From positions 124,001-188,000 of the forward strand of contig JAFAFC010000034.1 of the NCBI GenBank assembly GCA_023423715.1: a stretch of DNA of 64,000 nucleotides. Reading direction: 5' to 3'. Under the pieces are notes generated by a model that did no database searches, was not told the DNA's origin, and was given only the letters and a program-made list of their open reading frames with translations. The stretch is from Bacteroidota bacterium (GTDB taxonomy: Bacteria; Bacteroidota; Bacteroidia; Flavobacteriales; Weeksellaceae). The translations under genes were made by a program, and so were the position numbers. The number at the start of each line of letters is the position of its first letter. Position 1 is the stretch's first letter. Of this stretch, positions 1 through 8,302 are shown in pieces.

Positions 1-1747
1 ACTTCTCACAAAACGTTTGATTATCGTGCGGATCCATATATCTTAAGAAATACCACGAACTTCCTGCCCATCCTGGCATCGTTGATAATTCCAAAGGAAA
101 GACCGTTTCATTATTAATTAAATCAACAGAAACCACTTTTTGATTCACCTCATCCCAAGCGAAATCTTTTGCATTCCCTAATGGCGGATCACCATCTTCC
201 GTTGGAAGATATTTTTCAACTTCTGGTAATTCTAAAGGTAAAGCCGAAGCCGGCAACGTATATGGCATCTCGTCCTTATAATAAATAGGAACTGGTTCTC
301 CCCAATACCTTTGTCTGCTGAAAATCGCATCACGTTGTCTAAAATTCACCGTTCCACTACCGATCTTACGAGCTTCGATTTCTGAAATAATTTTAGACTT
401 CGCATCATTATAGTTTAAACCATCAAGAAAATCCGAATTTACACACGTGCTGTCTTTGGAATCAAATGATTCTTCTTGCGTATCAACATCCGTATTTACT
501 ACTTTCACAATTTCCAATCCGAATTTCTTCGCAAAACGGTGATCACGTTCGTCATGAGCCGGAACCGCCATTACTGCGCCTGTTCCATATCCCATTAAAA
601 CATAATCTGAAATATAAACCGGAATCTTATTCCCTGTAAATGGATTGATTGCATACGAACCCGTAAACGCACCCGAAACAGATTTCACATCAGCTAAACG
701 ATCACGTTCTGTCTTTTTCGAAGTTTCTTCAATGTAGTTTTCAACTTCAGTTTTCTGTTCTGGAGTAGTAATTCCTTCAACTAAACCGTGTTCTGGAGCC
801 AAAACCATGAAAGTTGAACCAAAAATGGTGTCAGGACGCGTTGTGAAAACTTCAATAACCTCATCATGACCATCCAATTTAAACTCCACAGAAGCACCTT
901 GCGATTTTCCAATCCAGTATTCTTGAGCATCTTTCAAAGGCTGAGGCCAATCAATATTTTGCAATCCAGAAAGCAATCTTTCAGAATATGCTGTAATACG
1001 CATACTCCACTGCATCATTTTCTTTTGAAAAACGGGGAATCCACCTCGTTCAGACTTGCCGTCTTTCACTTCATCATTCGCCAAAACCGTTCCTAAAGCT
1101 GGACACCAGTTAACTGTCGTTTCCGCACGAAAAGCTAAACGGTAGTTTAACAAAATATCTTGCTTATCTAGTTCAGAAGCGTTTTTCCAATCTTCTGCAG
1201 AAAAAGAAAGTTCTTCCGTTTGAGCCGCATCTAAACCTTCCGTTCCGTGTGCTTCGAAATGAGCAATTAACGAATCAATAGATTCTGCTTTATCGGTTGC
1301 TATATTGTACCACGAATGGAAAAATTGAATAAAAATCCATTGCGTCCATTGATAATATGATGAATCTGATGTTCTGATTTCGCGACTCCAATCAAATGAA
1401 AAACCAATACGACGCATCTGTTCTTCGTATCTGTTGATATTTTCTTCCGTTGTTACGGCAGGATGTTGACCCGTTTGAATGGCATATTGCTCCGCAGGCA
1501 AACCAAAACTATCATAGCCTATGGGATGCAATACATTGAATCCTTGGTGTCTTTTGAACCTTGAATAAATATCACTTGCAATATATCCGAGCGGATGTCC
1601 AACATGCAATCCAGCTCCAGATGGATACGGAAACATGTCTAAAACATAAAATTTCGGCTTATCGGATTGATTGTTGGTTTTATACGTTTGGTTTTTCTCC
1701 CAGTATTCTTGCCACTTTTTTTCTATCTTCTGATGATCGTAAAACAC
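1..1747 (-). CDS. leuS: Leucine--tRNA ligase, N-terminal part (3' end beyond window)
   Basis: Charges tRNA-Leu with leucine in the cytoplasm. Reading the minus strand from a GTG at 1745-1747 gives an open frame of about 582 residues that runs off the left edge. Near the start it reads MFYDHQKIEKKWQEYW, followed by the class I signature HVGHPLGYIASDI and the editing-domain type stretches TTRPDTIFGSTF and GYGTGAVMAVPAHDERD. At the window edge it reads SSWYFLRYMDPH, typical of bacterial LeuRS. No in-frame ATG lies upstream before a stop, so GTG is the best start. A TAnnTTTG box (1794-1801, reverse strand) would start transcription about 40 nt upstream. The KMSKS region lies outside the window. 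Confidence 0.95.
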   Translation of the reverse strand, partial: MFYDHQKIEKKWQEYWEKNQTYKTNNQSDKPKFYVLDMFPYPSGAGLHVGHPLGYIASDIYSRFKRHQGFNVLHPIGYDSFGLPAEQYAIQTGQHPAVTTEENINRYEEQMRRIGFSFDWSREIRTSDSSYYQWTQWIFIQFFHSWYNIATDKAESIDSLIAHFEAHGTEGLDAAQTEELSFSAEDWKNASELDKQDILLNYRLAFRAETTVNWCPALGTVLANDEVKDGKSERGGFPVFQKKMMQWSMRITAYSERLLSGLQNIDWPQPLKDAQEYWIGKSQGASVEFKLDGHDEVIEVFTTRPDTIFGSTFMVLAPEHGLVEGITTPEQKTEVENYIEETSKKTERDRLADVKSVSGAFTGSYAINPFTGNKIPVYISDYVLMGYGTGAVMAVPAHDERDHRFAKKFGLEIVKVVNTDVDTQEESFDSKDSTCVNSDFLDGLNYNDAKSKIISEIEARKIGSGTVNFRQRDAIFSRQRYWGEPVPIYYKDEMPYTLPASALPLELPEVEKYLPTEDGDPPLGNAKDFAWDEVNQKVVSVDLINNETVFPLELSTMPGWAGSSWYFLRYMDPHDNQTFCEK

Positions 1748-1793
1748 TTCGAATTTCTTTATAGTTAATTACTTGATTCTTTTTACAAAGACA

Positions 1794-1801
1794 CAAATTT
1801 A
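1794..1801 (-). promoter_or_regulatory. Predicted -7 promoter box of leuS
   Basis: On the minus strand this reads TAAATTTG, an exact fit to the Bacteroidota TAnnTTTG element. No convincing -33 TTTG at the right distance was found. Confidence 0.45.
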
Positions 1802-1844
1802 CGCACTTTTGAGGTAAGAAAAAACGGCATTTGAAGAAATATCC

Positions 1845-1852
1845 TATTTTTG
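1845..1852 (+). promoter_or_regulatory. Predicted -7 promoter box of the glycosyltransferase gene
   Basis: TATTTTTG matches TAnnTTTG, 20 bp before the ATG at 1873. It is divergent from the leuS promoter some 45 bp away. No -33 element at standard spacing was found. Confidence 0.45.
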
Positions 1853-1872
1853 CGGTGCACGAATAGCATACA

Positions 1873-2625
1873 ATGGCGGAAATATCTATTATCACACCTG
1901 TTTACAACTCGTCCCCTTTTTTAGAGGACACCATAAATTGTGTGCTTAATCAGACATTTCAAGATTGGGAATGGATACTTACAGATGATAAATCCACAGA
2001 TAATTCGGTAGAAATAATCCAACGATTTCAAGATCCGAGAATAAAACTCGTCATTGCTGAAAAGAACGGCGGAGCGGGACATGCGAGAAATTTATCCTTA
2101 AAAGAAGCAATCGGAAAATACATCACATTTTTGGATGCAGATGATTTTTGGGAACCCAATTTTCTCGAAGAAATGGTCACTTTCATGAAGCGCGAAAATG
2201 CGGAGCTTGCCTATTCTAATTACGCTCGTTGTGACGAAAATTTGAATCCTCAAATTGCTGATTTTATTGCCGATAAAGATGTTACTTTTTCTAATTTATT
2301 AAAAACGTGTCGACTTTCTTTGCTTTCTACCATGTATGATAGCAGTCGAGTTGGTAAAGAATATTTTCCAGAAGGAACAAAACGTGAAGATCACGTCATG
2401 TGGCTGAATTTGTTGAAAAAAATCCCCATTGGAAAGCCGCTCGCTAAAACTATGGCGAAGTACAGAATGCATCCACAAAGTATTTCTCGTAAGAAAACCA
2501 ATATCATGCTCGATCAGTATTTGGTTTACAAAGATTATATGCACTACTCGACCTTAAAATCCATGTATTACACAGCTAATTGGGCTTTTAATGGTTTTAA
2601 AAAATATTCCAAACTCTTTAATTAA
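1873..2625 (+). CDS. Family 2 glycosyltransferase
   Basis: Probably transfers a sugar from a nucleotide donor to a surface glycan on the cytoplasmic side of the inner membrane. The 250-residue protein opens with the GT2 Rossmann strand SIITPVYNSSPFLEDTI. It has the DDKSTDNS element at about residue 37 and a DxD-like metal site FLDADDFW at about residue 91. No membrane segment is evident. Its stop codon overlaps the next start (TAATG), so the two genes are probably translationally coupled. Nearby waaA suggests an envelope polysaccharide role, but the acceptor cannot be read from sequence. Confidence 0.85.
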   Translation: MAEISIITPVYNSSPFLEDTINCVLNQTFQDWEWILTDDKSTDNSVEIIQRFQDPRIKLVIAEKNGGAGHARNLSLKEAIGKYITFLDADDFWEPNFLEEMVTFMKRENAELAYSNYARCDENLNPQIADFIADKDVTFSNLLKTCRLSLLSTMYDSSRVGKEYFPEGTKREDHVMWLNLLKKIPIGKPLAKTMAKYRMHPQSISRKKTNIMLDQYLVYKDYMHYSTLKSMYYTANWAFNGFKKYSKLFN

Positions 2626-3251
2626 TGGAGTATTCTAAAGAATTTAAACAAGCATTGAGCGAATTTTCGTCGATTGAAAAAGATCGATTGATTTTTCGAT
2701 TGTTGAAAAAAGACAAACTTCTTTCTAAAAAATTGTATTTCGAACTTATCGATCAAGAAACAACGGATGATAAAAGAAATATGATGGAAGACGTGATTAA
2801 AGAACGAATTTCATCCGCTTCGAAATATATTTCCAATCCGAAATATTTTCTGACGCTTATTCGAAAACTAAGCGCAGAAATCACCGAACATGTAAAAATT
2901 ACAACAGATAAATTTGGTGACGTGAGTTTGAATTTATTGCTTGTTAGTCAAGTTTTAGAGTATCACGAAAAGCTCAACAGAGAACGTTTTGACATGGTGT
3001 ACAAACTTCACATGTACCTCATCAACAAACTATTGAAAGCCCTAATTTTAATAAAGAAATTGGACGAAGATTATTGGATGGAATTTGATGAATTACTTCG
3101 TGATATCGATTTACAAATTCACCAAATCCTTTTCTTAGAAAAGCTTTGCGTGAATAATAGTTTTGATTTCAATTGGCTACAATCGGAAAATATTCCTGAC
3201 AATTTGGACGCAATCGTAAAAGACATTAAAAATCAAGGATTTTTACGCTAG
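2625..3251 (+). CDS. Conserved hypothetical protein coupled to the glycosyltransferase
   Basis: I do not recognise a named domain. The 208-residue protein looks soluble and mostly alpha-helical, rich in Lys, Glu and Leu, with no signal peptide or membrane segment. The start overlaps the glycosyltransferase stop (TAATG). Its 3' end overlaps the convergent waaA stop region by 9 bp. The coupling suggests a shared role with the glycosyltransferase, which is inference only. Confidence 0.7.
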   Translation: MEYSKEFKQALSEFSSIEKDRLIFRLLKKDKLLSKKLYFELIDQETTDDKRNMMEDVIKERISSASKYISNPKYFLTLIRKLSAEITEHVKITTDKFGDVSLNLLLVSQVLEYHEKLNRERFDMVYKLHMYLINKLLKALILIKKLDEDYWMEFDELLRDIDLQIHQILFLEKLCVNNSFDFNWLQSENIPDNLDAIVKDIKNQGFLR

Positions 3252-4487
3252 AATTTTTTTCACGACATATTCCGTCGCGTTGGGTTGAGAAGAAATAAAT
3301 CGTCCGGCGTTGTCGCCCATTTCTTTTCTCAAAGGTTCGTTAGCAAGCAATTCCAAAATAAATTGAGCAGCAAAGAACTCATCTTCCATGGCGCGACCTC
3401 CATTTTCTGCAATAAGTTCATCTGCTTCAGGATTTTTCTGATACTGATCACCGAAAAAAACCGGAACTCCAAAAACAGCAGCTTCCAAAATATTATGCAA
3501 TCCCGCAGAATGAAATCCACCACCAACAACGGCAATGTCCGCATACGAATACAGTTTGGATAAAAGCCCGATAGAATCGATGATTAAAACGGGAGCATCC
3601 CATTCAAAAAACTGAGATGTTTCTTGAGATTTCAGATAATCGCTGTATAAAATGACTTTCGGAAATTGCGAAATCAACGATTCAACACGTTTTAGATCGT
3701 GCGGAGCGATGATGATTTTCACATTCGAATTTTTCTTGGAAACAATTTCAGCAATACGTTCTTCCGCTTGCCATGAACTTCCAAAAACAACTACTTTTTT
3801 TCCATTCACAAAACGAAACAAACCTGCCACTTCGTTATTTCGAGTTAAATTATGTTTTACTTGATCGAAACGCGTATCACCCGACGTTGAAGAATTGGTA
3901 AGTCCAACACTTTTTGCCAACGCCGTAGAATGTTTTGTTTGATGAAAAAACCAATCAATTGAGTTTTTTAAACTTGAGACAAACCAATTTCCATACGGTT
4001 TAAAGAAAACTTGCGTTTCGTAAAAATAGGCCGAAATCACGTACATTTTCGCTCCGCTTTTCTTAAGATGCGCCAATAAATTGTACCAATAATCGTATTT
4101 AACGGTGAAAAAAATATCCGTTTTGAAATTTGCGGTAAATTCCTCAATCCACTTTTCTCGATCAAAAGGTAAGTAGCAAATCACATCAGCGATAGTTTCT
4201 TTCTTAATCACGTTTTCGTAACCTGATGGCGAGAAAAATGTAATTAAAATTTTATGATTCGGAAGTTCTTCCTTCAATCGAATTAAAACCGGTAAACCTT
4301 GAAGATATTCTCCTAAACTTGCTGCGTGCATCCAAATAACTTTATCATCCTTAGAAAAGTTAGATTTCACGCGATTACAACTTTGTCTACGCCCCGCTAA
4401 ACCTCGCTTCAACTTGTAATTGAACGGTGCGCCGATTTTCATTCCGAAAATCAACAAGCTAACAAATATGTTGTAAAAGAAATGCAA
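3243..4487 (-). CDS. waaA: 3-deoxy-D-manno-octulosonic acid (Kdo) transferase
   Basis: Adds Kdo from CMP-Kdo to the lipid A precursor at the inner membrane during lipopolysaccharide assembly. The 414-residue protein has an N-terminal membrane anchor, the glycosyltransferase-N signature VIWMHAASLGEYLQGLP, and a GT-B C-terminal part with VVGGGFHSAGLHNILEAA and FGVPVFFGD, all as in WaaA/KdtA. The start appears to be TTG (4485-4487): the conserved N-terminal helix begins there and no ATG lies close upstream. The gene follows the NlpC/P60 gene by 9 bp, so the two are probably co-transcribed. Confidence 0.92.
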   Translation of the reverse strand: MHFFYNIFVSLLIFGMKIGAPFNYKLKRGLAGRRQSCNRVKSNFSKDDKVIWMHAASLGEYLQGLPVLIRLKEELPNHKILITFFSPSGYENVIKKETIADVICYLPFDREKWIEEFTANFKTDIFFTVKYDYWYNLLAHLKKSGAKMYVISAYFYETQVFFKPYGNWFVSSLKNSIDWFFHQTKHSTALAKSVGLTNSSTSGDTRFDQVKHNLTRNNEVAGLFRFVNGKKVVVFGSSWQAEERIAEIVSKKNSNVKIIIAPHDLKRVESLISQFPKVILYSDYLKSQETSQFFEWDAPVLIIDSIGLLSKLYSYADIAVVGGGFHSAGLHNILEAAVFGVPVFFGDQYQKNPEADELIAENGGRAMEDEFFAAQFILELLANEPLRKEMGDNAGRFISSQPNATEYVVKKILA

Positions 4488-4496
4488 GGTTTTGAT

Positions 4497-5219
4497 TTAT
4501 GAATTGAGAACGCGTCTAATGAATCGTAGCTTGTGCGAATGTTTCTTACGCTCGTGGTTGTAAATTCCTGTGCTATCCAAAACATCAATTCTTACCTTTC
4601 CAGAAGCATGAATGATTTTTTGATTCTCCAACATGATTCCAACGTGAACAATATCGCCATCTTCATCTTCGAAAAATGCTAAGTCACCTGGCAAACTTTC
4701 TTCAACAAAAGTCAACAATTCGCCAACTTCTGCTTGCTGATGCGCATCTCTAGGAAGTTTTACATTATGAATTTTATAAACCAACTGAACGAAACCACTG
4801 CAATCAACGCCAAAAAAGCTTTTTCCTGCCCATAAATACGGGATATTCAAAAACTCGCGAGCCGTAAGCGCAATACTTTCTCGAAGATTGTGACTTCTTT
4901 GCGAGGTAACGATCGGGAATTCTACTTCAGAACCCATGGAAAGCAGCGTTCGTCCATCCTTCATTATTACTGAAGAAAAACATTCGGTAACAACAGAGAC
5001 TTTTCGATTCTCCAAAAATTCGTCTGTAACGGAGGAAACTTGTTTCGCATCAATCCAACCTTCGTAATTATCGTAATGAATTTTAATTTTCGTCCAATGC
5101 TTTTGTTCTTCCAAAATATCACACGATTCCCCAAACAACATTTGAGTAACCATTTCTACTTTTTCAGAAGGAGTTTCTCTCACAGGAGCAACGGTAACAA
5201 CGCAAATTCCTTTTTTCAT
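4497..5219 (-). CDS. SH3b plus NlpC/P60 (C40) peptidoglycan endopeptidase
   Basis: Predicted to cut gamma-D-glutamyl-diamino acid bonds in peptidoglycan peptides. The N-terminal half resembles bacterial SH3-type repeats (TKIKIHYDNYEGWIDAKQ). The C-terminal half has the catalytic triad context of C40 enzymes: Cys in FGVDCSGFVQLVYK, His in GDIVHVGIML and a third polar residue in IIHASGKVRI. The ATG at 5217-5219 is preferred over an upstream TTG. No signal peptide is visible, as in related dipeptidyl-peptidase VI-like enzymes that act on recycled muropeptides. It lies between the O-methyltransferase and waaA genes on the same strand. Confidence 0.88.
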   Translation of the reverse strand: MKKGICVVTVAPVRETPSEKVEMVTQMLFGESCDILEEQKHWTKIKIHYDNYEGWIDAKQVSSVTDEFLENRKVSVVTECFSSVIMKDGRTLLSMGSEVEFPIVTSQRSHNLRESIALTAREFLNIPYLWAGKSFFGVDCSGFVQLVYKIHNVKLPRDAHQQAEVGELLTFVEESLPGDLAFFEDEDGDIVHVGIMLENQKIIHASGKVRIDVLDSTGIYNHERKKHSHKLRFIRRVLNS

Positions 5220-5239
5220 CAATTCCAACTATTTAAAAT

Positions 5240-5887
5240 TCAAATTTTTCTTAAAAAATTAACTCCATCACGCAAGGGCAAAATCAGATTATCAAAATCT
5301 TCATCTTTTGCAATACGATCATTTAGTTCTTGTATGATCTGTGTTGATTTCAACTTCGGATTTTCTTCCAAAACCTTTCCGTACCACAAAACATTATCAA
5401 ACATGAGAACCGAACCTGACTTCAAATGCGGTTTTAAAAGCTCCAAATATTCGATATAATTTTCTTTATCCGCGTCAATAAACACCAAATCGAAAACCAA
5501 ATCTGTGTCTTTCAGAAATTCTTTAGCATCTTGTAATCGAAAGTCAATTTGATTACGAAAATCGCTTTCAGCAAAATACTTTCTTGGAATATACGCCAAA
5601 TCTTCATTAACATCGAGCGTAATGATTTTCCCATCTTCGGGAAGGCCTTCTGCTAAACAAAGTGTCGCGTAACCCGTAAAAGTTCCGATTTCTAAAATCA
5701 TTTTAGGCGCATTCATTTTTGCAATAATGCTCAACAAACGTCCTTGCTGATAGCCCGAAATCATATGCGGCTGCGTGGTTTTCTGAAACGTTTCTCTTCT
5801 CAAACGTCGCAAAATATCCGACTCTTGGGAAGCGTGATTTTCAAGATACCGATCCATTTCGGGACTTATTTCTTCAAAAAAACTCAT
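5240..5887 (-). CDS. SAM-dependent O-methyltransferase (class I, catechol-type family)
   Basis: Predicted to methylate a hydroxyl group using S-adenosylmethionine and a divalent metal. The 215-residue protein has the SAM motif ILEIGTFTGYATLCLAE, the metal-site motif LVFIDADKENY and a LMFDNVLW stretch, matching the COG4122/caffeoyl-CoA O-methyltransferase group. The substrate is unknown. It sits 20 bp upstream of the NlpC/P60 gene in the same direction, so it may head a three-gene unit with that gene and waaA. Confidence 0.85.
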   Translation of the reverse strand: MSFFEEISPEMDRYLENHASQESDILRRLRRETFQKTTQPHMISGYQQGRLLSIIAKMNAPKMILEIGTFTGYATLCLAEGLPEDGKIITLDVNEDLAYIPRKYFAESDFRNQIDFRLQDAKEFLKDTDLVFDLVFIDADKENYIEYLELLKPHLKSGSVLMFDNVLWYGKVLEENPKLKSTQIIQELNDRIAKDEDFDNLILPLRDGVNFLRKI

Positions 5888-5977
5888 GAAGTTCTATTTA
5901 ATTGTCAAAAATAGGTAAAATCAACAAAAAACCTTGCCAAAAAATTAGCAAGGTTTCTTTAACGATCTAGGTTTCGT

Positions 5978-6814
5978 TTATTTTTTAACTGGAGCAATAT
6001 CCATCAACTTCATGAATTCATCAAGCTTCGGCATAATGATAATCTCCGTTCTTCTGTTTTCTGCTCTACCAGAAATGGAAGCGTTGGTTGTCTTCGGATT
6101 GTATTCTGAACGACCACCAGCGGTAATCCTTTGCGGATTCACCCCAAACTGCGTCTGAAGAACTTTTGCAATCGCTGTTGCTCTAAGCGCTGATAAATCC
6201 CAGTTATCTCTAGGAACATTTCCAGAACTTAATGGCGTGTTATCTGTGTTACCTTCGATTAAAACACTATACGTATCATAATCGTTGATTACTTTCGCAA
6301 CTTTTCCTAACACGTCTTGCGCAGCAGGTAAAACGTCGAATTTACCAACATTGTAAAGCATTTTATCCGATAGTGAAATCATCACCACTCCTTTTAATAC
6401 TTTTACATCAACATCTTGATCTGCGATGTTGTCCAACGATCTTTTTAATTTGTTAGACAAAGCCACATTCAAACTATCGTTTCTAGAATTTGAAGCAATT
6501 AATTGCTTAATGTACGAATTCGAAGCATTGATTTCTCCAACCAATTTATCAATATTAGCCGAAGATTTCCCCGTGTTAGACAAACAAGCGTCTAGGGAAG
6601 ATTTTAAAGCGTCGTTTTGATTTTTAAGCAAATTGTTCTCGCTAGTCAAACCAGAATTCGCCGACTTTAAGTCTTGAATTTCTCTTTGTCTTTCCGCAAG
6701 ATTTTCAATACTCTGCTTGTAGTTTTGGTTGAGCGCATCGTACTGCTTTTTGCTTACGCAACTCGTCAAAGTAAGAGCGGCCGCTCCAATGACGAAAAGT
6801 TTTCCTAATCTCAT
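5978..6814 (-). CDS. OmpA-family peptidoglycan-binding lipoprotein with coiled coil
   Basis: Likely an outer-membrane lipoprotein that tethers the membrane to peptidoglycan. The ATG at 6812-6814 gives a clean lipoprotein signal, MRLGKLFVIGAAALTLTSC, with the lipidated Cys at residue 19. An upstream in-frame extension would put the signal internally and overlaps the promoter. Residues of about 25-100 look like a coiled coil. The C-terminal OmpA-like domain holds EGNTDNTPLSSG and SALRATAIAKVLQ, and ends with RAENRRTEIIIMP. Length (278 residues) is normal for such proteins. Confidence 0.9.
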   Translation of the reverse strand: MRLGKLFVIGAAALTLTSCVSKKQYDALNQNYKQSIENLAERQREIQDLKSANSGLTSENNLLKNQNDALKSSLDACLSNTGKSSANIDKLVGEINASNSYIKQLIASNSRNDSLNVALSNKLKRSLDNIADQDVDVKVLKGVVMISLSDKMLYNVGKFDVLPAAQDVLGKVAKVINDYDTYSVLIEGNTDNTPLSSGNVPRDNWDLSALRATAIAKVLQTQFGVNPQRITAGGRSEYNPKTTNASISGRAENRRTEIIIMPKLDEFMKLMDIAPVKK

Positions 6815-6880
6815 ATACTTTATTTTAAAATTTTTGTATTTGAATCTGAAAAAGCCTCTCAGAAAAGGATTCAGATAAGC

Positions 6881-6888
6881 CAAAAATA
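6881..6888 (-). promoter_or_regulatory. Predicted -7 promoter box of the OmpA lipoprotein gene
   Basis: Reads TATTTTTG on the minus strand. It would start RNA near 6875, about 60 nt before the chosen ATG at 6814, which supports the shorter protein. It is divergent from the tilS promoter. Confidence 0.45.
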
Positions 6889-6911
6889 CAAATAAGTTTT
6901 TAAAAGATGCC

Positions 6912-6919
6912 TATATTTG
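6912..6919 (+). promoter_or_regulatory. Predicted -7 promoter box of tilS
   Basis: TATATTTG is an exact TAnnTTTG match. The transcript would begin near 6925, downstream of the first in-frame ATG (6907). Translation must then start later, which favours the GTG at 6952. Confidence 0.5.
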
Positions 6920-6951
6920 TGTGTTTTAACCAAATTTTAATACTTCAAAAC

Positions 6952-8256
6952 GTGATTACGGTAGCGCAATTTCAGCAACAAATAGAGCTCGATTTTCCTA
7001 ATTTTTCAGGGCATCGTTTTCTTTTGGCCGTGAGCGGTGGCGCTGATTCGATGGTTCTTGCGCACCTTTTCAATTCGTTACAAATCCCGTTCGGAATTGC
7101 TCATGTTAATTACCATCTTCGGGATGAAGATTCTAATTTGGATGAAGAACTTGTTAAAAACTTCGCTGAGCTTAATCAAATTCCATTTTTCTCTTATTCG
7201 GTAACCGAAAAAGATGAAAAGCCGGAAGGCTCCATTCAAATTTGGGCTCGAGACTTACGCTATGCTTTTTTTGAAAAAATTCAAAAAGAACATGATTTTG
7301 ATATTTTGGTTACCGCGCATCATCTGGATGATCAATTGGAAACATTTTTAATTAACCTCGGAAGAGGAAGCGGAATTAAAGGTTTAACAGGAATCCCTTC
7401 CAACGAAAAAATTTATCGTCCACTTTCCAAGTTTTCAAAGCAAGAAATTTATGATTTTGCTGAAGCAGAAAAAATCAATTTTCGGGAAGATTACACCAAT
7501 AAAAAAGACGATTATTTACGAAACAAACTTCGAAATCAGGTTATTCCGAATTTAAAAGAGACGAATTCTCAGTTTTTAAAAAATTTTGAAACAAGTATTT
7601 CACATTTGCAATCTGTCGAAAAATTTGCTCAAGAACAAGTGGAACTCTTTTTCAAAACAGAATTTTCAAAAATTGAAAACCGCTTTGAAATTGAAAAGTC
7701 AAAATTAGAAACCGCGAATTCGTATTTACAGTATGAAATTTTAAAGAAATTTGGATTTAAAAATCCAGAAGAAAATCGAAAACTATTCACATCCGAAACA
7801 GGAAAATATTTTCAATCCAATAGTCACAAAGTCTTTATTAATAGAGATCAATTACTATTTATACCACTAGAAATCAATCTAGAAGGAGATCAAGAAATCA
7901 TTCTCATACCAACTAAAAATGACTTGGATTTTTCGTTAAAATTTTTCGTTTCTACAGAAATTTTAGGTTTAGAAAAACAAGTGAATAAAGTTTGGCTTTA
8001 CAACCTTGAAAAGCTCGTATTTCCTATAAAAATTAGAAAATGGAAGACAGCAGATTACTTTTACCCAATTGGAATGGATGGAAAAAAGAAGGTCTCTAAG
8101 TTTTTTAAAGATGAAAAATTTTCTATTTTAGCGAAGCAAAAAACATGGCTCTTGTGTGATGGCGAAGATCGAGTTTTAGGGATTATCCCGAAACGACAAG
8201 ATGGTCGTTTTGCTCAAAATGAAGTCGGAGGCGACACGTTACAGTTACGTTTTTAG
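6952..8256 (+). CDS. tilS: tRNA(Ile)-lysidine synthase
   Basis: Converts the wobble cytidine (C34) of tRNA-Ile(CAU) to lysidine using ATP and lysine, so the tRNA reads AUA. The PP-loop ATPase motif SGGADS is at residues 28-33 if translation starts at the GTG at 6952. It is followed by GIAHVNYHLR and VTAHHLDDQLETFLINLGRGSG. The C-terminal TilS domain ends in a basic segment (KTADYFYPIGMDGKKKVSKF). An in-frame ATG at 6907 exists but lies upstream of the predicted transcription start. About 434 residues, typical for Bacteroidota. dsbD follows 46 bp downstream. Confidence 0.93.
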   Translation: MITVAQFQQQIELDFPNFSGHRFLLAVSGGADSMVLAHLFNSLQIPFGIAHVNYHLRDEDSNLDEELVKNFAELNQIPFFSYSVTEKDEKPEGSIQIWARDLRYAFFEKIQKEHDFDILVTAHHLDDQLETFLINLGRGSGIKGLTGIPSNEKIYRPLSKFSKQEIYDFAEAEKINFREDYTNKKDDYLRNKLRNQVIPNLKETNSQFLKNFETSISHLQSVEKFAQEQVELFFKTEFSKIENRFEIEKSKLETANSYLQYEILKKFGFKNPEENRKLFTSETGKYFQSNSHKVFINRDQLLFIPLEINLEGDQEIILIPTKNDLDFSLKFFVSTEILGLEKQVNKVWLYNLEKLVFPIKIRKWKTADYFYPIGMDGKKKVSKFFKDEKFSILAKQKTWLLCDGEDRVLGIIPKRQDGRFAQNEVGGDTLQLRF

Positions 8257-8302
8257 AATCAGTGCAATGAAAAATTGCAGAATAAATCAGTAAAAAAGTA
8301 AA

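Noticed and set aside
5040..5459. Plus-strand frame of 139 codons across the NlpC/P60 and O-methyltransferase genes
   Set aside because: It crosses two well-supported genes on the other strand and has no recognisable protein content.
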